Below, in pieces: positions 25,835-33,583 of a stretch of 64,000 nucleotides of DNA. The stretch spans positions 5,146,001-5,210,000 of the forward strand of contig NZ_JACCBN010000001.1 in the NCBI RefSeq assembly GCF_013409505.1. The letters are read 5' to 3'. Below the pieces are notes generated by a model. That model searched no databases. It was not told the origin of the DNA and saw only the letters and a list, made by a program, of their open reading frames with translations. Position numbers and translations under genes: made by a program. The first letter of the stretch is position 1. Each line of letters starts with the position of its first letter. The DNA is from Actinomycetospora corticicola (lineage in GTDB: Bacteria > Actinomycetota > Actinomycetes > Mycobacteriales > Pseudonocardiaceae).

Positions 25835-27097
25835 ATGACCGCCATCGCCCCCCTGGCGCAGCCCCGGCCAGTCGTCGAGAAGGCCCCCGCGTCCCCCGTG
25901 CTCGACGTCGTGGTGCCCGTCTACAACGAGGAGCGCGACCTCGGACCCTGCGTGGAACGCCTCCACGCCCACCTCGCGGCGGCGTTCCCCTACCCGTTCC
26001 GCATCACCGTGGCGGACAACGCCTCCACCGACCGCACGCTCGTCGTCGCGAAGGACCTCGTGGCGCAGTACGACGAGGTGGAGGTCGTGCACCTCGACCA
26101 GAAGGGCCGCGGTCGTGCGCTGCGCACGGTGTGGTCGGCCTCGGACGCGCCGGTGCTGGCGTACATGGACGTCGACCTGTCGACCGATCTGGCCGCCCTG
26201 CTCCCGTTGGTCGCGCCGCTGATCTCCGGGCACTCCGACCTCGCGATCGGGTCGCGGCTCTCGCGGACCTCGCGGGTGGTGCGCGGCGCGAAGCGCGAGA
26301 TCATCTCCCGCTGCTACAACGTGCTGCTGCGCGGCACGCTGTGGACGCGGTTCTCCGACGCGCAGTGCGGGTTCAAGGCGATCCGCCGCGACGTCGCGCA
26401 GCGGCTTCTGCCGCTGGTCGAGGACACCGGCTGGTTCTTCGACACCGAGCTGCTGGTGCTCGCCGAGCGGTCCGGGCTGCGGATCCACGAGGTGCCGGTG
26501 GACTGGGTCGACGACCCCGACTCCCGGGTCGACGTCGTGGCGACCGCGGTCGCGGACCTCAAGGGCGTCGCCCGCGTCGGGAAGGCGCTGGCGACCGGCG
26601 CGCTGCCGGTGGCGCAGCTGCGGCAGGAGTTCGGGCGGGAACCCCTGGGCGAGACCGCCGAAGGAACCGCCGACGAGACCGCCGGGGTGGCGCCGGGAAT
26701 GACCGCGCAGATCGTCCGCTTCGCCGCCATCGGGATCGTGTCCACGCTCGCGTTCCTGCTGCTGTACTCGCTGTTCCGGACCGCGATGCCGGCGCAGGTG
26801 TCGAACCTGTTGGCGCTGGTGATCACCGCGGTCGGCAACACCGCCGCCAACCGTCGCCTGACGTTCGGGATCCGCGGTCGCCGTCATGCCGGGCGAAGCC
26901 AGGTCGAGGGCCTCGTGGTCTTCGGGCTCGGGCTGGTCCTGACGTCGGGCTCGCTGGCCCTGCTCGACGTCCTCGCGCCCGGGGCCTCGCACGCCGCGGA
27001 GCTGGTCACCCTCGTCGTCGCCAACCTCGTCGCGACCCTGCTGCGCTTCGTCGCCTACCGGGCCTGGGTGTTCCACCCGCGCCGCCAGTCCGCGTAG
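25835..27097 (+). CDS. GT2 glycosyltransferase fused to GtrA membrane domain
   Basis: 420 residues. The first 245 are a dolichyl-phosphate-sugar synthase-like GT2 domain: VVVPVYNEERDL, TVADNASTDRT, YMDVDLSTDLAAL, SRCYNVLLRGTLWTRFSDAQ and EVPVDWVDDPDSRVD. After a linker, about four helices form a GtrA domain (IVRFAAIGIVSTLAFLLLYS, LVITAVGNTAANRRLTF). Such fusions make and translocate polyprenyl-phosphate sugars. The next gene is an ArnT-like transferase that could use that donor. ATG 25835 has GGTGAGG very close; ATG 25772 is an alternative. Confidence 0.85.
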   Translation: MTAIAPLAQPRPVVEKAPASPVLDVVVPVYNEERDLGPCVERLHAHLAAAFPYPFRITVADNASTDRTLVVAKDLVAQYDEVEVVHLDQKGRGRALRTVWSASDAPVLAYMDVDLSTDLAALLPLVAPLISGHSDLAIGSRLSRTSRVVRGAKREIISRCYNVLLRGTLWTRFSDAQCGFKAIRRDVAQRLLPLVEDTGWFFDTELLVLAERSGLRIHEVPVDWVDDPDSRVDVVATAVADLKGVARVGKALATGALPVAQLRQEFGREPLGETAEGTADETAGVAPGMTAQIVRFAAIGIVSTLAFLLLYSLFRTAMPAQVSNLLALVITAVGNTAANRRLTFGIRGRRHAGRSQVEGLVVFGLGLVLTSGSLALLDVLAPGASHAAELVTLVVANLVATLLRFVAYRAWVFHPRRQSA

Positions 27098-27105
27098 CAC
27101 CTCCC

Positions 27106-27134
27106 GGTGCAAGCAAAGCGTCACTGCTTGCACC
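27106..27134. repeat. Single half element of the palindromic repeat family
   Basis: A perfect 10-bp stem (GGTGCAAGCA/TGCTTGCACC) closes a 9-base loop, AAGCGTCAC. Aligned with the left half of the 57-nt element at 32772 it shares about 20 of 28 bases, including the AAAGCGTC core; the differences in the stem are compensated so pairing is kept. It lies between two same-strand genes 9 bases after the GT2-GtrA stop and may attenuate or stabilise the operon transcript. Confidence 0.55.
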
Positions 27135-27189
27135 CGACGCCAGGAACACCACACCGTCGATCCGGTTCGCCAGGAGCATCCACCCCGTC

Positions 27190-29283
27190 ATGAGCACCGT
27201 CGCCGACGCACCCGCGTCCGCCGCACCCGCCGAACCACCTGTCGTCGGGAAGGCCCCGCACGACCCCCGCTGGGTCCGTCCCACCTTCTGGGTCCTGCTC
27301 GCCGCCACCGCGGTGACCTACCTGTGGAACCTCGGCGCCTCGGGTTACGCCAACTCGTTCTACGCCGCCGCGGTGCAGGCGGGGACGCAGTCGTGGAAGG
27401 CCTGGTTGTTCGGGGCCCTCGACGCCCCCGGCCTGATCACCGTCGACAAGCCCCCGGCCTCGCTGTGGGTCATGGCGCTGTCGGGGCGGATCTTCGGGTT
27501 CTCGTCGTGGTCGCTGCTCGTGCCGCAGGCGCTGATGGGCGTCGCGTCGGTCGCGCTGGTGTACCTGACCTGTCGACGCTGGTCGGGGCCCCGGACCGCA
27601 CTCGCCGCGGCCGCCCTGCTGGCGTTCATGCCGGTCGCCGCGCTGATGTTCCGGTTCGACAACCCGGACGCGATGCTCGTGCTCTGCATGGTCGCCGCGG
27701 CCTACGTGACGGTGCGCGCCGTCGACGCCGCGGGCACGAAGGCCGGGACGTGGTGGCTGGTCGCGGCGGGCGCGCTGGTCGGGCTCGGGTTCCTGACCAA
27801 GCAGCTGCAGGTCATGCTCGTCGTCCCCGGCCTGGCCCTGGTCCATCTGGTCGTCGCCCCGACCACGCTGCGGCGGCGGATCGGTGACCTGCTCGCGGCC
27901 GGGGTCGCGATCGTCGTCTCGGCGGGCTGGTACATCGCGCTCGTCGACCTGTGGCCCGCGTCCGACCGGCCCTACATCGGGGGGTCCACCGACAACTCGC
28001 TGCTCGAGCTCGCGCTGGGCTACAACGGCCTCGGCCGCATCCTCGGGTCCGAGCGGGGCGGCCCCGGCGGGGGTGGCATGCCCCGGGGCGGGATGCCCGG
28101 CGGCGGCATGTCCAGTGGTGGGATGCCCGGCGGGGGGATGCCGCCCGGTGGCGGTTTCGGTCCCGGGGGCGGCGGGTTCGGTGGATCACCCAGCCCGTGG
28201 CGGATGCTGACCGCGGAGTTCTCCGGGAACGCCTCCTGGCTGCTGCCCGCGGGGATCGTGCTGCTGGTGGCCGGGCTGTGGGTCACGCGACGCGCGCCCC
28301 GCACCGACCGGACGCGCGGGCTGCTCCTGCTCGGTGGCGCCTGGATGGTCGTCCACACGGTCGTGTTCTCCGCGATGAGCGGGATCATCCACCCCTACTA
28401 CACGGTCGCCCTCGCCCCCGGCGTCGCGATCACGGCGGCCGCGGGCGCCTCGATCCTGTGGCGGTCCCGCAGCTCGGTCGTCGCCCGTGCGGTGCTCGCC
28501 GTCGTGGTGGTCGGGACCGCGGCCTGGAGCGCCGTGATCCTGACGCAGGCCGACTCGCTGTCCTGGCTGCGCTGGGTGGTGGTCGTCGCCGGCGTGCTCG
28601 GGGCGATCGGGCTGCTCCTGCCGCGGCTGACCGCCCGCCGGCTCGGCGCGATGGCCGTCGCCGTCCTCGCCCTGATCGGCACGGTCGGCGCCTCGACCGC
28701 CTTCGCGGCCGTGACCGCGGCGACCCCGCACCAGGGCTCGATCGTCTCGGCAGGCGCGAACAGCGGGATGGGCTTCCCCGGCGGCGGGATGCGCCGCGCG
28801 GGCGACCGCAGCGGTGCGATGCGCGGCGGACCGGAGGGTGAGCAGACCTCGCCGCAGCTGGTCGCGCTCCTCCAGGGCGCGGGCACCCGCTGGGCGGCCG
28901 CAACGACGGGCGCGATGAGCCAGGCCTCGATCCAGCTCGCCGCGGGCGTCCCGGTCATGGCTCTCGGCGGCTTCAGCGGCAGCGACCCGGCGCCGACCCT
29001 CGCCCAGTTCCAGGAGTACGTGGCCACGGGACAGGTCCGCTACTACATCGAGGGCGGCCCGTTCGGTGGCGGACCCGGGGGCTTCCCGACGGCGGGTGCT
29101 GCCGCTCCGGGTGGGTCCGCTCCGGATGCTGCCGCTCCGGATGCTGCCGCGGGCGCGGCGGACCGGGGTGGCCGGGCCGGTCGAGGGGTGAGCGGCGAGA
29201 TCGCCACCTGGGTCACGACGCACTTCACGAAGACCGACGTCGGCGGGAGGACCGTCTACGACCTGAGCCGTCCGCTCGCCTGA
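27190..29283 (+). CDS. ArnT/YkcB-like polytopic glycosyltransferase, second copy
   Basis: 697 residues, the same architecture as the minus-strand enzyme at 15446: WNLGASGYANSFYAAAVQAG, DAPGLITVDKPPASLWVMAL, FRFDNPDAMLVL, RPYIGGSTDNSLLELALGYN, about ten helices and a C-terminal soluble domain ending VGGRTVYDLSRPLA. A loop near 290-330 is a Gly/Met/Pro repeat (GGGMPRGGMPGGGM type), and a second low-complexity stretch follows near 635-665. It follows the GT2-GtrA gene, which likely supplies its lipid-linked sugar. The acceptor is unknown. Confidence 0.85.
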   Translation: MSTVADAPASAAPAEPPVVGKAPHDPRWVRPTFWVLLAATAVTYLWNLGASGYANSFYAAAVQAGTQSWKAWLFGALDAPGLITVDKPPASLWVMALSGRIFGFSSWSLLVPQALMGVASVALVYLTCRRWSGPRTALAAAALLAFMPVAALMFRFDNPDAMLVLCMVAAAYVTVRAVDAAGTKAGTWWLVAAGALVGLGFLTKQLQVMLVVPGLALVHLVVAPTTLRRRIGDLLAAGVAIVVSAGWYIALVDLWPASDRPYIGGSTDNSLLELALGYNGLGRILGSERGGPGGGGMPRGGMPGGGMSSGGMPGGGMPPGGGFGPGGGGFGGSPSPWRMLTAEFSGNASWLLPAGIVLLVAGLWVTRRAPRTDRTRGLLLLGGAWMVVHTVVFSAMSGIIHPYYTVALAPGVAITAAAGASILWRSRSSVVARAVLAVVVVGTAAWSAVILTQADSLSWLRWVVVVAGVLGAIGLLLPRLTARRLGAMAVAVLALIGTVGASTAFAAVTAATPHQGSIVSAGANSGMGFPGGGMRRAGDRSGAMRGGPEGEQTSPQLVALLQGAGTRWAAATTGAMSQASIQLAAGVPVMALGGFSGSDPAPTLAQFQEYVATGQVRYYIEGGPFGGGPGGFPTAGAAAPGGSAPDAAAPDAAAGAADRGGRAGRGVSGEIATWVTTHFTKTDVGGRTVYDLSRPLA

Positions 29284-29416
29284 CGCGAGCGGTGCGAGCC
29301 GACGCGGCGGTGTCCTGCCCCCCGGGACGCCGCCGCGTCGACGTGTCCGCCGCCGGCCCCGAATCCCACAGACGGCGCTCAGGCTGCGTCCAGGAACCCG
29401 GCGCAGCATCGTCGTC

Positions 29417-29893
29417 ATGAGGTTCTCGCTGCGTTCCGGCCGCCACGCCGTCCCGCGCCCGCGGACGCCCGAGCCCGTCGTGCGGGAACCCCGTCCCTCG
29501 GCCCCCGTCCCGGTCGAGAGGCCCCACGACCCGCGGCTGGTCGACGACGCCCCGGCGACCGTCGAGGTCGTCGCCTCCCGCTCGACCGCGCGCATGCTCG
29601 GGGAGGTGGCCCCGGCCTGCTGGCGCGTCGTCGCGACCGACCGGCCGTCCCACCACCCGTGCGTCGACTTCGTCGTCCTCGTCGAGCCGGACCGCGCGGT
29701 GGTCGAGGACGTGATCGCCCGCCAGCCCGGGGCCGAGGTCGTGGTCCTGCTCGCCCGGCACGCCCCGACCGAACGGATCGTGGCGATGCTCGACGCCGGC
29801 GTGTCGATCTGTCTGCGGGAGAGCCCGGCCCGCCTCGTCGCCGGCCACATGGTCGCCCGGCGGCGCCGCGGGCGGTCGCCGGTCCGGGGCTGA
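29417..29893 (+). CDS. Receiver-like small protein lacking a phospho-acceptor
   Basis: 158 residues with a disordered Pro/Arg-rich start (1-45). Residues 46-150 look like a response-regulator receiver fold: alternating beta strands (VEVVASRSTARMLGEVAP, VDFVVLVEPDRAVVEDVIA, GAEVVVLLARHAPTERIVAM, AGVSICLRESPARLVAGHM). The place of the phospho-accepting Asp reads VLVEPDR with no matching pocket of acidic residues, and no output domain follows. It may be a degenerate receiver that binds a partner, or unrelated. Confidence 0.45.
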   Translation: MRFSLRSGRHAVPRPRTPEPVVREPRPSAPVPVERPHDPRLVDDAPATVEVVASRSTARMLGEVAPACWRVVATDRPSHHPCVDFVVLVEPDRAVVEDVIARQPGAEVVVLLARHAPTERIVAMLDAGVSICLRESPARLVAGHMVARRRRGRSPVRG

Positions 29894-30316
29894 ACCCTCG
29901 GGCCCGACCGTCGATGGCGGATCCGTGGCACTGGATGCGTCGAACGGGACATCGACGGTGCGGGCCGTCGCTCCGGAGCAGGGCTTCGTCGAGCGTCGAT
30001 GGCGGATCCGTCGCACTGGATGCGTCGGACGGGACATCGACGGTGCGGCCCGTCGCTCCGGAGCAGGGGTTCGTCGAGCGTCGATGGCGAATCCGTCGCA
30101 CTGGATGCGTCCAATGGGACATCGACGGTGCGGGGTGACCCGGCCGGGTCGATGTCCCTGGCAGTGGGCGCCCGTGGAGGGCCTCGGTGCCACTGACGTC
30201 TGACCGGAGCACCCCGAGGCCGGGAACCGGACGTGTAACGCGAACGGGATCTCACGGCGATGCGTCCCTCGAACGGGTCCTGCGACGGAGCAGGGCGGTG
30301 ACGTCGAGGAGCTCAC
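29894..30316. other. 423-base gene-free region upstream of the excalibur-sortase operon
   Basis: No gene is supported here. The first half holds three tandem 85-bp units (separate entry). The rest (30137-30316) is ordinary high-GC sequence that should contain the promoter and leader of the excalibur gene; the last 15 bases (TCGAGGAGCTCAC) include a ribosome site GAGGAG before GTG 30317. Confidence 0.5.
29911..30136. repeat. Tandem 85-bp repeat, two full units plus a partial third
   Basis: Units begin at 29911, 29996 and 30081, a constant 85-base period that is not a multiple of three. Each unit holds an outer stem (CGTCGATG/CATCGACG), an inner imperfect stem (TCCGTCGCA and TGCGTCGGA around CTGGA in unit two) and, in the first two, a spacer with CGTCGCTCCGGAGCAGGG. 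Point differences between units fall partly in the stems. The array lies between two plus-strand genes and is probably non-coding. Confidence 0.85.
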
Positions 30317-31432
30317 GTGAGGTCTGGCAGGGCGACCCGCACCGCCGCGGTGCTGATGGCGGGTCTGGTGGGTGCCGCCGTGCTGGCGCCGGGGATGGCG
30401 TTCGCGCAGGACACGCAGGACACCTGCACACCCGCCGGCGGAACGGTGAACGCGAGCGGGGAATGCGTGTTCCCGTCGTCGACCGGTTCCGGTCCGGCCG
30501 ACAGCGGCAGCAACGCGGACTCGGGTGGCTCCAGCGGCGAGACCATCGTCGTGACGCCGCCGCCGTCCACGCCCTCGACGTCCGGGTCGACCGTGCCCGA
30601 TGGAACGGACACCGGCACCGGCTCGGCCGACGCGACGACGACCGACGCGACCCCCACCGGTACCACTCCGGCCGAGGTGACCGTCCCGGAGTCCGGCGAC
30701 GCGGACGCCGCGCAGAAGCAGGCGGCGGCCGCCGTCCCGACCATCTCGCCCGCGCAGGTGACGACCTCCCTGCAGAACCTCACCGGCCTCGACCTGGCGT
30801 CGGGCCTGCCGATCGCCGACGCGCTGAAGGACCTGCCGACCGGCAACCTCGACCTCGGCGACCTGACGATCCCCGACTTCCCGTCGTCCGGCTCCTTCTC
30901 GAGCCCGCGGGACGCGTGCCTGTTCCTGGCGAGCAAGGTGACCGTCGACGACGGGCAGGCCGGCGCCATCGGCCAGCAGTTCGCCTCGTTCTGCGGCGCC
31001 CTGCCCGGCTCGTTCGACCCGTCGACCGGATACGGCTCGCTGCCCGACCTGGTCGCGGCGCTCGACGAGCTGTGCCACGGGCTCGAGAACACGCACCACT
31101 ACGGCTACCACCTCCACGACGGGTACGGCCGCGACGACATCAATTGCGACGAGGTGACCGGCGACCAGGCCCAGGCCATCTACGAGGCTGACCGCTCGGA
31201 CCCGAACAACCTCGACGGCGACAACGATGGGATCGCCTGCGAGGACAACCCGCGCGATTACGAGACGGTGACCGCCGACTACGACGGCTATCCCCAGGGC
31301 GGCGTCGCGACCGGTGACTCCGCGCCGGGCCTCGCCCCGGGCACCGCGGCCGCGCTCGCGGGGCTGGGCGTCGCGAGCCTGGCCGGGGCCACCCGTCGTC
31401 GGGAAGAGGACGAGGACGAGGTGCGCGCGTGA
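30317..31432 (+). CDS. Secreted excalibur-domain protein with sorting-like tail
   Basis: 371 residues: signal peptide (VLMAGLVGAAVLAPGMAFAQ), a Thr/Ser/Asp-rich region, then a C-terminal excalibur calcium-binding domain (GRDDINCDEV and DNDGIACED, two cysteines with the DxDxDG-type loop). The end has LAPGT, a hydrophobic stretch (AAALAGLGVASLAGA) and a charged tail (TRRREEDEDE), the layout of a sortase sorting signal though the motif is not LPXTG. The stop overlaps the sortase start by 4 bases, so the sortase is the likely partner. Confidence 0.8.
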   Translation: MRSGRATRTAAVLMAGLVGAAVLAPGMAFAQDTQDTCTPAGGTVNASGECVFPSSTGSGPADSGSNADSGGSSGETIVVTPPPSTPSTSGSTVPDGTDTGTGSADATTTDATPTGTTPAEVTVPESGDADAAQKQAAAAVPTISPAQVTTSLQNLTGLDLASGLPIADALKDLPTGNLDLGDLTIPDFPSSGSFSSPRDACLFLASKVTVDDGQAGAIGQQFASFCGALPGSFDPSTGYGSLPDLVAALDELCHGLENTHHYGYHLHDGYGRDDINCDEVTGDQAQAIYEADRSDPNNLDGDNDGIACEDNPRDYETVTADYDGYPQGGVATGDSAPGLAPGTAAALAGLGVASLAGATRRREEDEDEVRA

Positions 31433-32046
31433 CCCGCACCCGCTCGCCGCTGCTCGTGTGGGCGCTCGCGGCCCTCGCCGCCGTGATCGCGTTGACGGTG
31501 CTGATGAACGTCGGACCGCGCTCGGCCCGGACCGGCACCTCGACCGTGTCGATGCCCGCCGGGGCGACGTCCGAGTCGCTGCCGCTGGCGGCGTCCGCGC
31601 CGACCGGTATCGAGATCCCGGCCATCGGCGTCACCCGCGACAGCATCATGAAGCTCGGCTACAACGAGGACCTGTCGCTGCAGGTCCCGCCGGACGCCGC
31701 GACCGTCGGCTGGTTCTCCCGCGGCTCCGCGCCGGGGACGAACGGGCCGGCCGTGTTCGCCTCGCACGTCAACTACCGCGGCGTGGAGGGCGGCTTCGCG
31801 CACCTCTCCGCGCTGACCGCGGGCGACGAGGTCCTGGTGCACCGCGCCGACGGGTCGTCGGTGGCCTACGTGGTCGACCGGGTCGAGCAGGCGTCCAAGC
31901 GGGCGTTCCCGACCGCCCAGGTCTACGGCCCGACCGGCGACGCGCAGATCCGGCTCATCACCTGTGGTGGTGATTTCGACTCCGCGACCCGGAACTACGC
32001 GGACAACGTGATCGTCTTCGGGCACGCCGAGCGGGCCTGGCGGTAG
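31429..32046 (+). CDS. Class F sortase
   Basis: 205 residues: N-terminal helix (LLVWALAALAAVIALTVLM), then a sortase barrel beginning PTGIEIPAIGV. The catalytic His lies in FASHVNYRGVEGGFAHL, the Cys in IRLITCGGDF and the Arg in ATRNYADNVIVFG, the pattern of actinobacterial class F sortases. It covalently anchors surface proteins to the wall. GTG 31429 overlaps the excalibur gene stop (GTGA), which strongly links the two products. Confidence 0.9.
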   Translation: MTRTRSPLLVWALAALAAVIALTVLMNVGPRSARTGTSTVSMPAGATSESLPLAASAPTGIEIPAIGVTRDSIMKLGYNEDLSLQVPPDAATVGWFSRGSAPGTNGPAVFASHVNYRGVEGGFAHLSALTAGDEVLVHRADGSSVAYVVDRVEQASKRAFPTAQVYGPTGDAQIRLITCGGDFDSATRNYADNVIVFGHAERAWR

Positions 32047-32088
32047 CGCTCTCACGCCATCCTCAGGTCCGGCGGGGACCCTGGTGCC

Positions 32089-32754
32089 ATGACCAGCCTC
32101 GAGACGCGCCCCACCGTCCCGCTGCACCCGGTCGTCCGGCGCGACGGCGGGTGGGCCGGCCGTGTGGTCGGTGGGCTGGTGCTCGGGGTGCTCGGCACGG
32201 TGGTCACGGCCGCGAGCTGGCTGCTGCTGGTCGACTCGAGCTCCGGGCGGCGGCTCGACCACGCGGTGATGGTCGCGGTGGAGGGCGTCTTCTCCGGGGT
32301 CCGCTCCGAGGTGCTCGACCTGCTGCGGCTGGTCAGCGTCGCGTCGGTCGGGCTCGCGCTCGTCGCGATCGCCGTGATCGGCCTGTCCCGACGACGGGTC
32401 GGTGCGGTCGGGGCCGGCCTGGTCATGGTCCTGCTCAGCCAGGCGATCACACAGGGCCTCAAGGCCGTGCTGCCCCGGGAGGGCGGCGCGGAGAACTCGC
32501 TCCCGAGCGGGCACGTCACGGTGATCAGCGCGCTCGTGATCGCGACACTGCTCGTCCTGCCCGCGGCGCTGCGCTACGTGGCCGGGGCCGTCGGACTCGT
32601 GGTCATCGCCGGGGCGTCGGTCGCCGTGATCGCCGCCGGCTGGCACCGGCCGGGGGACGTGCTCGCGGCCTACGGGGTCATCGCCGCGGTCGGGGGAGCG
32701 CTGCTCGTGGTGGACGGGCTCCGGCGGGCCCTGTCCGGCCCGCCGGCGCGCTGA
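32089..32754 (+). CDS. PAP2 family lipid phosphatase
   Basis: 221 residues with six predicted membrane helices. The phosphatase motifs are KAVLPREGG (KxxxxxxRP-like, with a changed ending), NSLPSGHVTV (PSGH) and AAGWHRPGDVLAAYG (SRxxxxxHxxxD-like, here GWHRPGD). Typical substrates are phosphatidate or undecaprenyl diphosphate. The first motif lacks the usual RP, so activity may be altered. It follows the sortase by 42 bases and ends 18 bases before the first 57-nt palindrome. Confidence 0.8.
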   Translation: MTSLETRPTVPLHPVVRRDGGWAGRVVGGLVLGVLGTVVTAASWLLLVDSSSGRRLDHAVMVAVEGVFSGVRSEVLDLLRLVSVASVGLALVAIAVIGLSRRRVGAVGAGLVMVLLSQAITQGLKAVLPREGGAENSLPSGHVTVISALVIATLLVLPAALRYVAGAVGLVVIAGASVAVIAAGWHRPGDVLAAYGVIAAVGGALLVVDGLRRALSGPPAR

Positions 32755-32771
32755 TGAGGCGCCCACCCCCG

Positions 32772-32828
32772 GTGACAGGAAAGCGTCGTTGCTGTCACCA
32801 GGTGACAGCAACGACGCTTTCCTGTCAC
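32772..32828. repeat. 57-nt palindromic element, copy A (perfect)
   Basis: A perfect inverted repeat: two 28-base arms around a single A at 32800. Each arm begins GTGACAGGAAAGCGTC and ends GTTGCTGTCACC, and each arm alone can also fold, because GTGACAG pairs with CTGTCAC. It lies between the convergent PAP2 and methyltransferase genes, 18 and 12 bases from their stops. A bidirectional terminator role is likely. Confidence 0.9.
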
Positions 32829-32839
32829 GGAGGGGCGGC

Positions 32840-33583
32840 TCAGACCGGGGCGCTCGCGTCGACCACGCGGATGCCGCCGAGGGAGCGCTCCGAGACGCCC
32901 GACCACCCCAGGTCGCGCAGCGCGCCGGCGAGGTCGCCCGGGCCGAAGAGCCGGGCCTGACCCCAGCGCGCGAACATCTCGGTGAACGGCCGCAGCGGCC
33001 CCGGGGCGTGGGCCGGCACCGCGAACGCGGCCGCGCCGGCGGGCCGCAGCACCCGGGTGATCTCGGTCAGCGTGGTGACGAGGTCGGGCACCAGGTGCAG
33101 GCAGAGCGAGCACGAGACGGCGTCCACCGCCGCGTCGTGGAAGGGCAGGTCCATCGCGTCGGCGCGGACGAAGTCCACCTGGGCGAAGGCGGTGGACCGG
33201 GCGGCGCGCGTGAGCATCGGCTCCGACAGGTCCACGCCGATCACGAGGCCGTCCCGGCCGACGGCGCGGGCGAGCCGCCGCGTCAGCGTGCCCGGCCCGC
33301 AGGCGAGGTCGAGCACCGTCTCCCCGCCCACGAGGCCGAGCCGGTCGTCGACCCGGTAGAACGCCCGCAGGTTGCCGCCGCCGACCAGGGCGGGGACGTA
33401 GGCCTCCACCTGGTCGCCGAGCGCGAGCAGCCCGTCGTACCCGCCCGCCCCGGACGTGCTCTCCCAGGCGTCCTGGATGCGTCCCCGGGACCCCGGCCGG
33501 CCCCGCACCAGATCGAGCCAGGGACCGGTGACGTCCGCGGGCTCCTCGGTGAGCAGGGCCAGCAGCCGGTCCCGGGCGCTCAC
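32840..33583 (-). CDS. SAM-dependent methyltransferase
   Basis: 247 residues. Motif I is VLDLACGPGTLTRRLARAVG, followed by VIGVDLSEPML, DAMDLPFHDAAVDAVSCSLC and EITRVLRPAGAAAFAVPAH. This is the ubiquinone/menaquinone methyltransferase-like (type 11) group. GTG 33583 overlaps the WS/DGAT stop by 4 bases, so the two are translationally coupled. Substrate unknown; a lipid is plausible from context. Confidence 0.85.
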   Translation of the reverse strand: MSARDRLLALLTEEPADVTGPWLDLVRGRPGSRGRIQDAWESTSGAGGYDGLLALGDQVEAYVPALVGGGNLRAFYRVDDRLGLVGGETVLDLACGPGTLTRRLARAVGRDGLVIGVDLSEPMLTRAARSTAFAQVDFVRADAMDLPFHDAAVDAVSCSLCLHLVPDLVTTLTEITRVLRPAGAAAFAVPAHAPGPLRPFTEMFARWGQARLFGPGDLAGALRDLGWSGVSERSLGGIRVVDASAPV

